Below are positions 15,029 through 22,276 of a DNA stretch of 24,280 nt, piece by piece. The DNA lies in contig JAZTXE010000061.1 of NCBI GenBank assembly GCA_045636205.1, forward strand, positions 1 to 24,280, in the 5' to 3' direction. A program made the position numbers and the translations under genes. Position 1 is the first letter of the stretch; every line of letters begins with the position of its first letter. Source of the DNA: JAZRUF01 sp045636205. GTDB lineage: Bacteria > Bacillota > Clostridia > Oscillospirales > JAAYXM01. Below the pieces are notes generated by a model that had not been told where the DNA came from, searched no databases, and was given only the letters and a program-made list of their open reading frames with translations.

Positions 15029-15054
15029 CCCTGATTTCTCCATTTCTCCGCTTT

Positions 15055-15483
15055 TTAGTTTGAAGCGTTGCGGAATTTAAGACTGAAAGAATTTTCACCG
15101 GCTAAGGTATTGTTTATGTCCATCGAATAATGAATTTCAATTTTGCCGCCGTCTGCTGTAAACTTCTTATTTATTGAATGCGTGCAAATCCCGACGGTAA
15201 AAGAGCCGAACGGAGTATCGTAGTGAGACAGATGCTTCTGACCTACCTCAAAAATCATATGGGAACGGGTCTGACCAAAGCGCATTATGGTGACGCAATC
15301 AGGCTCAATTTTGAGGGTAGTCGTCGTGCTGTCCATGCCGGTCAGCTCACTTTCTTCATATGTAATGTACAGACCGTCACTCTTTTCTGCAAATTTTCCG
15401 CTTGTTACAAGTTCTACATTGTCCGGATCCTGACCCTCATAGTCCTGCAGGCCGGTTATTTCTATTATTATATCCTTTTCCAT
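15055..15483 (-). CDS. DUF1934 / YwiB family beta-barrel protein
   Basis: A 142-residue protein matching the DUF1934 (YwiB) family, which forms a small calycin-like beta-barrel. Visible features are the N-terminal strand-rich stretch, the segment GLYITYEESELTGMDSTTTT (about 37-56), and the C-terminal IEIHYSMDINNTLAGENSF near residues 114-132. There is no signal peptide. The function is not known to me. It lies 11 bp after murI and 11-26 bp before ctpA, with AAGGAAGG before the ATG, so it is very probably co-transcribed with both. Confidence 0.88.
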   Translation of the reverse strand: MEKDIIIEITGLQDYEGQDPDNVELVTSGKFAEKSDGLYITYEESELTGMDSTTTTLKIEPDCVTIMRFGQTRSHMIFEVGQKHLSHYDTPFGSFTVGICTHSINKKFTADGGKIEIHYSMDINNTLAGENSFSLKFRNASN

Positions 15484-15494
15484 TTTTACCTTCC

Positions 15495-16301
15495 TTAAAA
15501 ATTTTCTATATTCACCAGTTCCACCTCGGCGCCTATTTCGCGCCCTAAAAACAGCGATGCCTGATGTGAAAAGCCTTCCGCGTCATCACTTACAAAAAAA
15601 CGTGATGTTGCTGGAAAACCGTCTGAAGACGAGAACTCATCGAGCGTACTCAGGTAGTGCGCAGCCTCAGCGCCCGGATTAATGAGCGTTACATGCCTAC
15701 CCATGAAATCACCTATGGCTTCCGCTATTATCGGATAATGCGTGCAGCCGAGGATGAGTGTGTCCACATCCGCTTCGAGAAGAGGAGTCAGATATTCCTC
15801 AACCGCGAGTTTTAATATGCGGTCGTCCGGTGACACACGCCCGTTTTCCACAAGCGGGACAAAGAGTGGGCACGGGACTGACACGGTATGAATTTCATCA
15901 TTTAAACTTTTTATTACCTTCTCATAAGCGCCGCTTCGGACGGTTGCATTTGTGCCGATAATGCCGATGCGGTTTGATTTGGTTAACATTACGGCTTTTT
16001 TTGCAGCACTTTCAACCACTCCGATTATCGGGAAATCCTCATCGCAGCACACCTCGGGCAGTGCCGCAGAGCTTGCTGTTCCGCAGGCAATGAGAAGTGC
16101 TTTTATGTTAAAGCTTTTTAAAAATCGTATATTCTGGCGTGTATAGCGTATAATGGTTTCTTTTGAGCGCGTACCGTAGGGCACACGACCGGTATCCCCG
16201 AAATACACAATATCCGCACTGGGGAGAAGCTTTGATATTTCACGCACGGCAGTCAGTCCGCCGAGACCTGAATCGAATATGCCTATGGGCCGTCTTTGCA
16301 T
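15495..16301 (-). CDS. murI: Glutamate racemase
   Basis: MurI makes D-glutamate for peptidoglycan. The N-terminus RRPIGIFDSGLGGLTAVREI carries the first catalytic Asp region, followed by YFGDTGRVPYG. The two catalytic Cys lie in LIACGTASSA and ILGCTHYPII. The first motif usually reads ACNTAS; here Asn is Gly, while both Cys remain. I start it at 16301 (268 residues): GGTGA lies 7 bases upstream and the family begins here. The upstream in-frame extension to 16349 lies inside ddl. It follows ddl by 25 bp, so two enzymes for D-amino-acid wall precursors are made together. Confidence 0.94.
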   Translation of the reverse strand: MQRRPIGIFDSGLGGLTAVREISKLLPSADIVYFGDTGRVPYGTRSKETIIRYTRQNIRFLKSFNIKALLIACGTASSAALPEVCCDEDFPIIGVVESAAKKAVMLTKSNRIGIIGTNATVRSGAYEKVIKSLNDEIHTVSVPCPLFVPLVENGRVSPDDRILKLAVEEYLTPLLEADVDTLILGCTHYPIIAEAIGDFMGRHVTLINPGAEAAHYLSTLDEFSSSDGFPATSRFFVSDDAEGFSHQASLFLGREIGAEVELVNIENF

Positions 16302-16326
16302 AAAAATCACCGTTTCGCTAATAGTT

Positions 16327-17394
16327 TTATTTTTCGCATGCGTAGGCAATGAGGCGGTCTAAAAGTTCGGAGTATCCGATGCCGCATGCCTCGAAGAGCT
16401 TGGGGTACATGCTTATGTTGGTAAATCCCGGGATAGTATTGATTTCGTTGAATACGATTTCCTGCTGCTCGCCTTGGGTTACGAAAAAGTCCACGCGTGA
16501 CAGACAACGGCAGTCAAGTGCGAGGTAAATGCGCCGCGCCGCGTCACGCAGCTTATCGGAGATTTCCTGCGGGAGCTCTGCCGGGATAAGTGTTCTGGAC
16601 GCGCTGTCAAAATATTTGCTCTCGTAGCTGTAAAACTCACGCGAGGGAAGAACCTGACCGCAAACGGAAACCTGCGGGTCTCGGTTTCCCATTACCGCGG
16701 TCTCTATCTCAAGACCTACTATGCACTCCTCAACGAGAATTTTCGTGCCGTAGTGCGAGGCTTCATCGAGTGCATACATCAGACCGTCGCGGTTTTTAGC
16801 TTTGTTTATACCTACCGAAGAGCCGGTGCTCGACGGTTTTACGAACATAGGATAGGAAAAACGCTCCTCAAGGTTTTTGACTATGCCGTTGGGGTCATGC
16901 TCAAATTCCTCGGCACGGAACATCACCCAATCCGCCTGACGCACGCCGATTTTGTCCACCACAAGCTTAGTCAGGGTTTTATCCATAGATACCGCCGAGG
17001 AAGCTACGCCCGGGCTTATGTACGGGATTCCGGAAAGCTCCAAAAGACCCTGCATGCATCCGTCCTCGCCAAACGCGCCGTGGAGTACCGGAAAAACGCA
17101 GTCTAAATGCTTTACCGACGGAGCCTTTCCGAAAATGAGAAGACCGCGGTTTTTTCGGTCAGCAGAGATTGTTGCGGATACGTTGGATGAAAGCTCGGTC
17201 CAACTGCCGTCCGCCACACGGTCGGGAGTGGCATCCGGGGCGTAGTACCAGTGACCTTTCTTTGTTATACCAACGGGTAAAATATTATATTTATCCGTAT
17301 CCAGATTCCTGATAATGGAGGATGCCGAGAGCAGGGAAATGTCGTGCTCGGGCGATATTCCGCCAAAGATAACGCAAATGTTCTTTTTGTTCAA
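16327..17394 (-). CDS. ddl: D-alanine--D-alanine ligase
   Basis: An ATP-grasp ligase that joins two D-Ala for peptidoglycan. The 355 residues include ICVIFGGISPEHDISLLSAS at the N-terminus, the ATP loop YPMFVKPSSTGSSVGI, and the Mg site in VFNEINTIPGFTNISMYPKL. The omega-loop reads EFYSYESKYFD; the Tyr there is typical of D-Ala-D-Ala ligases, not of D-lactate-type VanA/B enzymes. The start is TTG at 17394, 9 bases after AAAGGAG. It heads a four-gene minus-strand run with murI, DUF1934 and ctpA. No clear promoter with two good boxes is visible in the A/T-rich gap upstream. Confidence 0.95.
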   Translation of the reverse strand: MNKKNICVIFGGISPEHDISLLSASSIIRNLDTDKYNILPVGITKKGHWYYAPDATPDRVADGSWTELSSNVSATISADRKNRGLLIFGKAPSVKHLDCVFPVLHGAFGEDGCMQGLLELSGIPYISPGVASSAVSMDKTLTKLVVDKIGVRQADWVMFRAEEFEHDPNGIVKNLEERFSYPMFVKPSSTGSSVGINKAKNRDGLMYALDEASHYGTKILVEECIVGLEIETAVMGNRDPQVSVCGQVLPSREFYSYESKYFDSASRTLIPAELPQEISDKLRDAARRIYLALDCRCLSRVDFFVTQGEQQEIVFNEINTIPGFTNISMYPKLFEACGIGYSELLDRLIAYACEK

Positions 17395-17569
17395 AGCGTT
17401 TCGCTCCTTTGAATTTTGATATTAGTATATCTATTCAGCCAATTTTAAATAAAGCACAAATGTCACAGCCGATAATTCTCTAATATAAATTATACTATAT
17501 TTTCAGAAAAGAGCAACAGTCATATGATAAAATATCCGCCGATACGGTTGAAAAAATTTCCCTAAAGGG

Positions 17570-17598
17570 TGGAAAATGCAGAGAAATGTTTGTATAAT
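17570..17598 (+). promoter_or_regulatory. Predicted promoter of the 17681 gene
   Basis: A -10 TATAAT (17593-17598) with TG just before it and a -35 TGGAAA (17570-17575) are separated by 17 bp. A start near 17605 would leave a 75-nt leader and excludes upstream in-frame ATGs such as 17576 as translation starts. Confidence 0.65.
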
Positions 17599-17680
17599 AA
17601 AAACTGCGGAAAGAATGAGAACACAGATTTTGTCCGAAACGTATAATGAAATACGCTTGGGTTTAAGAGGAGATAAATAT

Positions 17681-18091
17681 ATGAATATTGAATTTACGCC
17701 AAAGCAGTATCGGCGCATGCTGGATTTGGTCTATATAGGAAACTGGATTTTAAATTCCGCGCGCGGGGCGGACAGAATATCCGATTATGATGAGGTGGAA
17801 AGTTATCTTTTCGGCAAGTGCCGCGAGTTTAACATGCCCACGCTTTCGGAAAAGATAAGCGGGGTGGATGTTCCGTCGAAGGCTTTTTCTCAAGGCGGAA
17901 TACACGAGGCTATCATGGATTATGAGGACTCGGTTTTCTATGAGATACTTGCCGAGGAGCTTGCTCACCGTGATTTTTATGTTTCCGGGCAGACCGAAGA
18001 GGTCGAGGAGCTTGCCGCACGCATAAACGCGTATATTTCAGAGTTTGAGAAAAACGGGATAAGCAATATTTTGGTGGATACTGACATATAG
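17681..18091 (+). CDS. Uncharacterised 136-residue protein
   Basis: I do not recognise a named family. The protein is soluble and acidic, with no signal peptide or membrane segment. It starts MNIEFTPKQYRRMLDLVYIG and continues as predicted helices with an Asp/Glu-rich middle (SDYDEVESYLFG, HEAIMDYEDSVFYEILAEEL) and a helical C-terminal part (EVEELAARINAYI). Similar openings occur in small hypothetical proteins of clostridia, from memory. The start is chosen at 17681 because AGAGGAG lies 9 bases before it and the promoter at 17570-17598 excludes the longer frame. It has its own promoter and terminator, so it is a single-gene unit. Confidence 0.8.
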   Translation: MNIEFTPKQYRRMLDLVYIGNWILNSARGADRISDYDEVESYLFGKCREFNMPTLSEKISGVDVPSKAFSQGGIHEAIMDYEDSVFYEILAEELAHRDFYVSGQTEEVEELAARINAYISEFEKNGISNILVDTDI

Positions 18092-18096
18092 GAAAA

Positions 18097-18135
18097 GGCC
18101 GGGATGAAAAACTTCATTCCGGTCATTTTATTATT
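18097..18135. terminator. Rho-independent terminator between convergent genes
   Basis: A 12-bp stem (18097-18108 with 18113-18124, two G-U pairs) has a 4-base loop. On the plus strand it is followed by ATTTTATTATT. It starts 5 bp after the stop of the 17681 gene and also lies just after the end of the convergent Hrb-like gene, where the minus-strand side reads into CCTTTTCC. Confidence 0.8.
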
Positions 18136-18757
18136 CGATTGGTTCAAAATCCGATGCGGGGTGCTTGCAGAGCGGGCAGATAAAATCGTCCGGTAGCACA
18201 TCACCCTCGTATATATATCCGCAGATTTTGCACACAAAGCCCTTTTTCTTTTGCGCCTGCGGCTTTGGTTTAACATTTTTATGGTAGTAGGTGTATGTCA
18301 TGGTGTCACCCTCGGATATTACACGCGCCTCGGTTACAAGGCATATAAACATGCCATGGGTTTCCAAATCCACGTACTGCTCAACCTTTAAAGATATAAC
18401 CGAGTTTATATACTCGGGCAAAATCGCAAGGCCGTTTTGCGTGCGCTCGGGGGATATATCCTTGAATTTATCAGCATCCTTACCGCTTTGAAAACCAAAG
18501 TTTTCAAAGACGGAAAACGGAGCATTCTCGTCGAGGCAGTTAATATTCATAATTCCTGTGCGCGCTATTACGTCATGCGAGTAATTTTTCTTGTCAATCG
18601 TCACTGCGATGCGGTTTGGGGTATTTGTAACCTGATTTATTGAGTTTACGATGAGTCCGTTGTCGCGCTTGCCGTCATGTGATGTGACCACATACAGTCC
18701 GTAACCTATCTTGTGCATGGCAGAAGCGTCAATTCTGTTTGTGTTTTCCAAAGCCAT
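18131..18757 (-). CDS. Flavin reductase-rubredoxin fusion (high-molecular-weight rubredoxin, Hrb-like)
   Basis: A 208-residue cytosolic redox protein. Residues about 8-155 form a flavin-reductase-like FMN-binding domain (GLYVVTSHDGKRDNGLIVNS, then NTPNRIAVTIDKKNYSHDVI). A C-terminal rubredoxin (about 173-208) carries CKICG and CPLC for one Fe(Cys)4 centre, with the short linker GDVLPDDFI typical of Hrb-type rather than free rubredoxin. In Moorella, Hrb passes electrons to the flavodiiron protein FprA for O2 or NO reduction; no FprA is seen here. AGGAGG precedes the ATG. It is a single gene, consistent with an anaerobe's oxidative stress defence. Confidence 0.9.
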   Translation of the reverse strand: MALENTNRIDASAMHKIGYGLYVVTSHDGKRDNGLIVNSINQVTNTPNRIAVTIDKKNYSHDVIARTGIMNINCLDENAPFSVFENFGFQSGKDADKFKDISPERTQNGLAILPEYINSVISLKVEQYVDLETHGMFICLVTEARVISEGDTMTYTYYHKNVKPKPQAQKKKGFVCKICGYIYEGDVLPDDFICPLCKHPASDFEPIE

Positions 18758-18827
18758 AGCCTCCTTACAGTGTGTTAAATCACATAGTTATTATAATACA
18801 CATAAAAAAGAAAAAAATTCATATCCT

Positions 18828-18862
18828 GATAAAAACAGGCAGCCGAAAAACGTCTGCCTGTT
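18828..18862 (-). terminator. Rho-independent terminator after the membrane protein gene
   Basis: A 9-bp perfect stem (18834-18842 with 18854-18862) surrounds an 11-base loop. On the minus strand it is followed by T5 then ATC. It lies 10 bp after the stop of the membrane protein gene and upstream of the Hrb-like gene. Confidence 0.8.
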
Positions 18863-18872
18863 AAATTTTATG

Positions 18873-19667
18873 CTATTTTAATCCTACGCGGTTTGCATTT
18901 CTGAGCATTTCCTCGAGAGAAAACGGGATATATATCAAAAATGCTACCAAAGGCGCGGTTTCCTCAAGAGTCGGGCGCATGAACAGACTATCCGGACTCA
19001 GAAGGCTTGTAAACAGCGGAGCAAAAAGCTCAAGCGTGCAGAAGAATACTGCCAAAGCTCCGGAAACTATTGCGATACGCTGACGGCTTTTTCCGAATAC
19101 GTACCCGCACTGGGCGTAGACAAAGAGCAAAATACCCACAAACGCGAGCAAAAGGTAAATGTAATCAGAAATTATAGGGTCTGAAATGCGCTCGCGGAAA
19201 ATAAGAATCAGCGCATAGCATGCCCAAAATACCGGAATGGCGGCAAAGATGTTATATACCGTGTTATCGCGAATTTCAAGATGCTTTATCCCCAAAAACA
19301 GTTGCGATACCGAGCATAGCAGGGTAAGAATACCAAAGATAAGGCTTGTTATTTCACGGGTTTGCATGTAAAGATAAAGCTCATATCCCGAAAACGTAAA
19401 AAGAACGCAGAAGCTTGCGCACGCAGCCGGCATAAGGGCAGGGCTTGCGCTGCCGTGCGGCTCGCCCGGCTTAAAGCGAAATGCAAAGATTAAAAATAAA
19501 ATTACGCATATTATAACAAGCGCGCTGAGCACCGGGGAAAACCACATCGGGTTTGACGGAAGACCGCTTGAAAAGTCAAAGACATATGCAAGCTCACCCG
19601 CGCGAAGCCATGCGGCGACAAGTCCGAGTATAAAAGGCAATATTCCGAAAAGAAAAATTCGCTTCAT
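18873..19667 (-). CDS. Multi-pass membrane protein of unknown function
   Basis: I do not recognise the family. From the ATG at 19667 the protein has 264 residues and about 7-8 hydrophobic segments, roughly at residues 4-20, 44-64, 78-93, 107-124, 137-154, 168-187, 196-218 and 236-247. The only long loops are short and polar; no catalytic motif stands out. The start is chosen because AAGGGGG lies about 11 bases upstream and the hydrophobic N-terminus begins here; a longer frame to 19709 overlaps citrate synthase. It begins 25 bp after the citrate synthase stop with no terminator between, so the two are probably co-transcribed. Confidence 0.75.
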   Translation of the reverse strand: MKRIFLFGILPFILGLVAAWLRAGELAYVFDFSSGLPSNPMWFSPVLSALVIICVILFLIFAFRFKPGEPHGSASPALMPAACASFCVLFTFSGYELYLYMQTREITSLIFGILTLLCSVSQLFLGIKHLEIRDNTVYNIFAAIPVFWACYALILIFRERISDPIISDYIYLLLAFVGILLFVYAQCGYVFGKSRQRIAIVSGALAVFFCTLELFAPLFTSLLSPDSLFMRPTLEETAPLVAFLIYIPFSLEEMLRNANRVGLK

Positions 19668-19692
19668 AATAAGACGAAGCCCCCTTTTGAAA

Positions 19693-21060
19693 TTATCCGC
19701 GGTTTGCAATCGGAGTATACGGAGTGTCCGGAGAAATAGATTTGTATGCCGGGCGGATGATACGTCCGCCGGTGGTAATTTCTTCTATACGGTGAGCACA
19801 CCAGCCGACGGTTCGCGCGATTGCGAAGATGGGGGTGTAGAGAGGGGTCGGGATGTTGAGCATCTCGTATACCAAACCTGAATATAAATCCACGTTTGCA
19901 CAAAGTGCCTTGCTGTCACCCTTTTCCTCGCGGAAGACCTCGGGAGTCAGGCGTTCGACGGACTCTATCAGAGCAAAGCGGTCATCAAAGCCGCGTTTTA
20001 CTGCAAGCTCACGCGCATATTTTTTAAGAAGCACCGCACGAGGGTCTGAGAGTGTATAAACCGCGTGCCCCATTCCATAAATTTTGCCGCTGTGGTCGCC
20101 GACTTCCTTGCGGATAATCTGGCGGAGGTAGTTTTTAACCTCATCGTCATCCTTCCAGTTGCGTACGTTTTCCTGAATATTCTCCATCATGCGGCAAACC
20201 TGGGAGTTTGCACCGCCGTGAAGCGGACCCTTAAGCGAGCCGAGAGCCGCAGCAATCGACGAATATGTATCGGTTCCGGAAGAAGAGAGAACGCGGCAGG
20301 TAAAGGCGGAGTTGTTACCGCCACCGTGCTCGGCATGCAGAATAAGGCATAAGTCGAGCAGACGGGCTTCCTCTTTGGTATAGCTCTTGTCCGGACGGAT
20401 GCAGTAAAGAAGAGTCTCTGCAGTGGACAAATTCTCCGGCGGAATGTGGAGATACATACTGTCATTATGGAAATAATGGCGCTTTACCTGATACGCCTGA
20501 GCCGCGATAATCGGCATGCGCGCTATGAGCTGGATGCTCTGGCGCATTACGTTTTCAAGTGAAAGGTCGTCCGCGCGGTCATCATATGAATAGAGTGTGA
20601 GCACTGAGCGACCCAACTTATTCATAATGTCACGGCTGGGCGCTTTTATAATCATATCCTCGGTGAAGTTTTTCGGAAGTGCACGGTTTTCCTCAATGAG
20701 CTTTTTGAAGAGTGAGAGACGCTCTTGAGTGGGAAGCTTCCCGAAAAGAAGTAGATAAGCGACCTCTTCGTAGCCGAAGCGGTCCTCGTTAGCTATGTTT
20801 TCTACTATATCCTCTACGTCTATTCCGCGATAGAGGAGCTGACCTTTTATTGGCTTGCGCTCCGCGTCAACAACCGTATAGCCGCGTACGTTACCTACGA
20901 GCGTAAGTCCTGCAAGGACACCCGTGCCGTCTGAGTTTCTCAGACCGCGGCGTACGCGCAAATTTGTGCACGCTTCGGGCGGAATATAGTTATCTTTCCG
21001 AAACTCATCGCATAAACTTGTGATGAATTCTTCGGAGGAGTGGTTTTCATATCCAAGCAT
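19693..21060 (-). CDS. gltA: Citrate synthase (citrate/2-methylcitrate synthase family)
   Basis: A 455-residue enzyme that condenses acetyl-CoA with oxaloacetate, or propionyl-CoA in methylcitrate variants. Family motifs are LLYRGIDVEDIVENIANEDR, HAEHGGGNNSAFTCRVLSSS (first catalytic His), GPLHGGANSQV, GMGHAVYTLSDPRA (second His) and NVDLYSGLVYEMLNIP (catalytic Asp region). The N-terminal extension of about 75 residues before the core is typical of the long clostridial form. No isocitrate dehydrogenase or aconitase is in the window, so the pathway cannot be told. It has AAGGAGG before the ATG and its own promoter at 21117-21145. Confidence 0.94.
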   Translation of the reverse strand: MLGYENHSSEEFITSLCDEFRKDNYIPPEACTNLRVRRGLRNSDGTGVLAGLTLVGNVRGYTVVDAERKPIKGQLLYRGIDVEDIVENIANEDRFGYEEVAYLLLFGKLPTQERLSLFKKLIEENRALPKNFTEDMIIKAPSRDIMNKLGRSVLTLYSYDDRADDLSLENVMRQSIQLIARMPIIAAQAYQVKRHYFHNDSMYLHIPPENLSTAETLLYCIRPDKSYTKEEARLLDLCLILHAEHGGGNNSAFTCRVLSSSGTDTYSSIAAALGSLKGPLHGGANSQVCRMMENIQENVRNWKDDDEVKNYLRQIIRKEVGDHSGKIYGMGHAVYTLSDPRAVLLKKYARELAVKRGFDDRFALIESVERLTPEVFREEKGDSKALCANVDLYSGLVYEMLNIPTPLYTPIFAIARTVGWCAHRIEEITTGGRIIRPAYKSISPDTPYTPIANRG

Positions 21061-21116
21061 TGTATATCCTCCTTGTTCAAAAAAATGCTGATTGAAAATT
21101 CTCTGTTAATTATATT

Positions 21117-21145
21117 ATTTTATATTATTTATGCAAAAAGGTCAA
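21117..21145 (-). promoter_or_regulatory. Predicted sigma-A promoter of citrate synthase
   Basis: On the minus strand, -35 TTGACC (21140-21145) and -10 TAAAAT (21117-21122) are spaced exactly 17 bp. Each box matches consensus at 5 of 6 positions. It shares the divergent 126-bp gap with spoIID. Confidence 0.75.
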
Positions 21146-21186
21146 TGAGTATTTGAGAAAGTGTGAAAGAAAGGTGAGTTTTAAAA

Positions 21187-22179
21187 ATGAAGAAATTCCT
21201 GATTTTGTGTGTAGGTTTGTGGTTTGTGGTATTTGCAGCTCCCCTTTTTGCCGTAAAAGATGCGGTAATCGGAGAGAAGATTGCGGTAGAAACTTCCGCG
21301 GCGAGCGATATTGAAAACCGTGTCAAGGATGCGCAGATGAAAATAACCGTGTGGGACGGTGAAAAGGTGGAAACGCTTGCGCTGGACGAGTATTTGCAAG
21401 GTGTTGTTGCAAGTGAAATGCCTGCTCTTTTCCCCGAGGAAGCGCTTAAGGCTCAGGCGGTTGCCGCGCGAACATATGCTCTTAATCGCGCATCGGTTAC
21501 GCCGGATAAGTCACACAACGGCGCAATGCTCTGCACAAACCCCGCGCACTGCAAAGCGTATAAGCCGCTTGCAATCGCTGCGGCAAATTGGGGTATAAGC
21601 CGAGAGCAGTATAGCGATAAAATAATCGGGGCGGTATCCTTGACAGACGGCGAGATACTACTCTATGACGGTAAACCAATATCCGCGGTATTTCATTCTG
21701 CATCGGCAGGCAAAACCGAGCGCGCCGCGGACGTGTGGGGAAGCGATGTTGCGTATTTGCAGAGTGTTGAAAGCTTCGGTGAGCAGGAAGCGCCCGCATA
21801 CTATGGCAGGGTTGAGATACCCGCAGATGAGTTTAAAGCCGCGTTTGAGAAAAAGTGGAGCGGCGGCGATTTTTCGGCATCGCCGGAGACATGGTTTAAA
21901 AACTCAACGCGCAGTGATGCAGGTGGCGTGATAAGTGTATATGTCGGCGGGGTGCGCTTGAGCGGAAATCAGGTGCGCAGTCTGGTCGGACTGCGCTCGA
22001 CGAATTTTACCGTTAAAGTTGAGGATGACAAGCTTATATTTGACACATTAGGCTACGGTCACTGCGTCGGAATGAGCCAATACGGAGCGCGTGCAATGGC
22101 AAAACAGGGCAAAAATTACCGCGAAATTTTAAGCTGGTACTACAGAGGGATAAGCTTCGGCGAGCTTGAAAATACATGA
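21187..22179 (+). CDS. spoIID: Stage II sporulation protein D (SpoIID), lytic transglycosylase
   Basis: SpoIID is a membrane-anchored peptidoglycan lytic transglycosylase needed for engulfment. The 330 residues start with a signal/anchor (about 4-22). The SpoIID/LytB domain holds EYLQGVVASEMPALFPEEAL, with catalytic Glu at residue 77, and AQAVAARTYAL. His110, Cys116, His121 and Cys122 (in the HNGAMLCTNPAHCKAY stretch) match the spacing of the zinc-site residues known from C. difficile SpoIID, which B. subtilis lacks. The C-terminus has GYGHCVGMSQYGA and NYREILSWYY. AAAGGTGAG precedes the ATG. Divergent from citrate synthase; no SpoIIQ or SpoIIIA genes are nearby. Confidence 0.94.
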   Translation: MKKFLILCVGLWFVVFAAPLFAVKDAVIGEKIAVETSAASDIENRVKDAQMKITVWDGEKVETLALDEYLQGVVASEMPALFPEEALKAQAVAARTYALNRASVTPDKSHNGAMLCTNPAHCKAYKPLAIAAANWGISREQYSDKIIGAVSLTDGEILLYDGKPISAVFHSASAGKTERAADVWGSDVAYLQSVESFGEQEAPAYYGRVEIPADEFKAAFEKKWSGGDFSASPETWFKNSTRSDAGGVISVYVGGVRLSGNQVRSLVGLRSTNFTVKVEDDKLIFDTLGYGHCVGMSQYGARAMAKQGKNYREILSWYYRGISFGELENT

Positions 22180-22214
22180 GAATAAAAATTAATGCAAAAA
22201 AGAAGGTTTTTTAG

Positions 22215-22243
22215 TTGTATATTTTAAAAATGTATGGTAAAAT
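22215..22243 (+). promoter_or_regulatory. Predicted promoter of glyS
   Basis: A -10 TAAAAT (22238-22243, 5 of 6) and a -35 TTGTAT (22215-22220, 3 of 6) have a 17-bp spacer. A start near 22250 would lie after the in-frame ATG at 22247, supporting the ATG at 22277 as the glyS start. Confidence 0.5.
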
Positions 22244-22276
22244 ATTATGACTAATTACGAATGGGGCGATAAACGA

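Noticed and set aside
18790..18795. TATAAT on the minus strand upstream of the Hrb-like gene as a promoter.
   Set aside because: No acceptable -35 box at 16-18 bp; the region is simply A/T-rich. A promoter must exist nearby but I cannot place it.
22196..22212. A6-GAAGG-T6 repeat after spoIID, as a terminator.
   Set aside because: The stem consists only of A-T pairs and would be too weak; kept as a possible weak end only.
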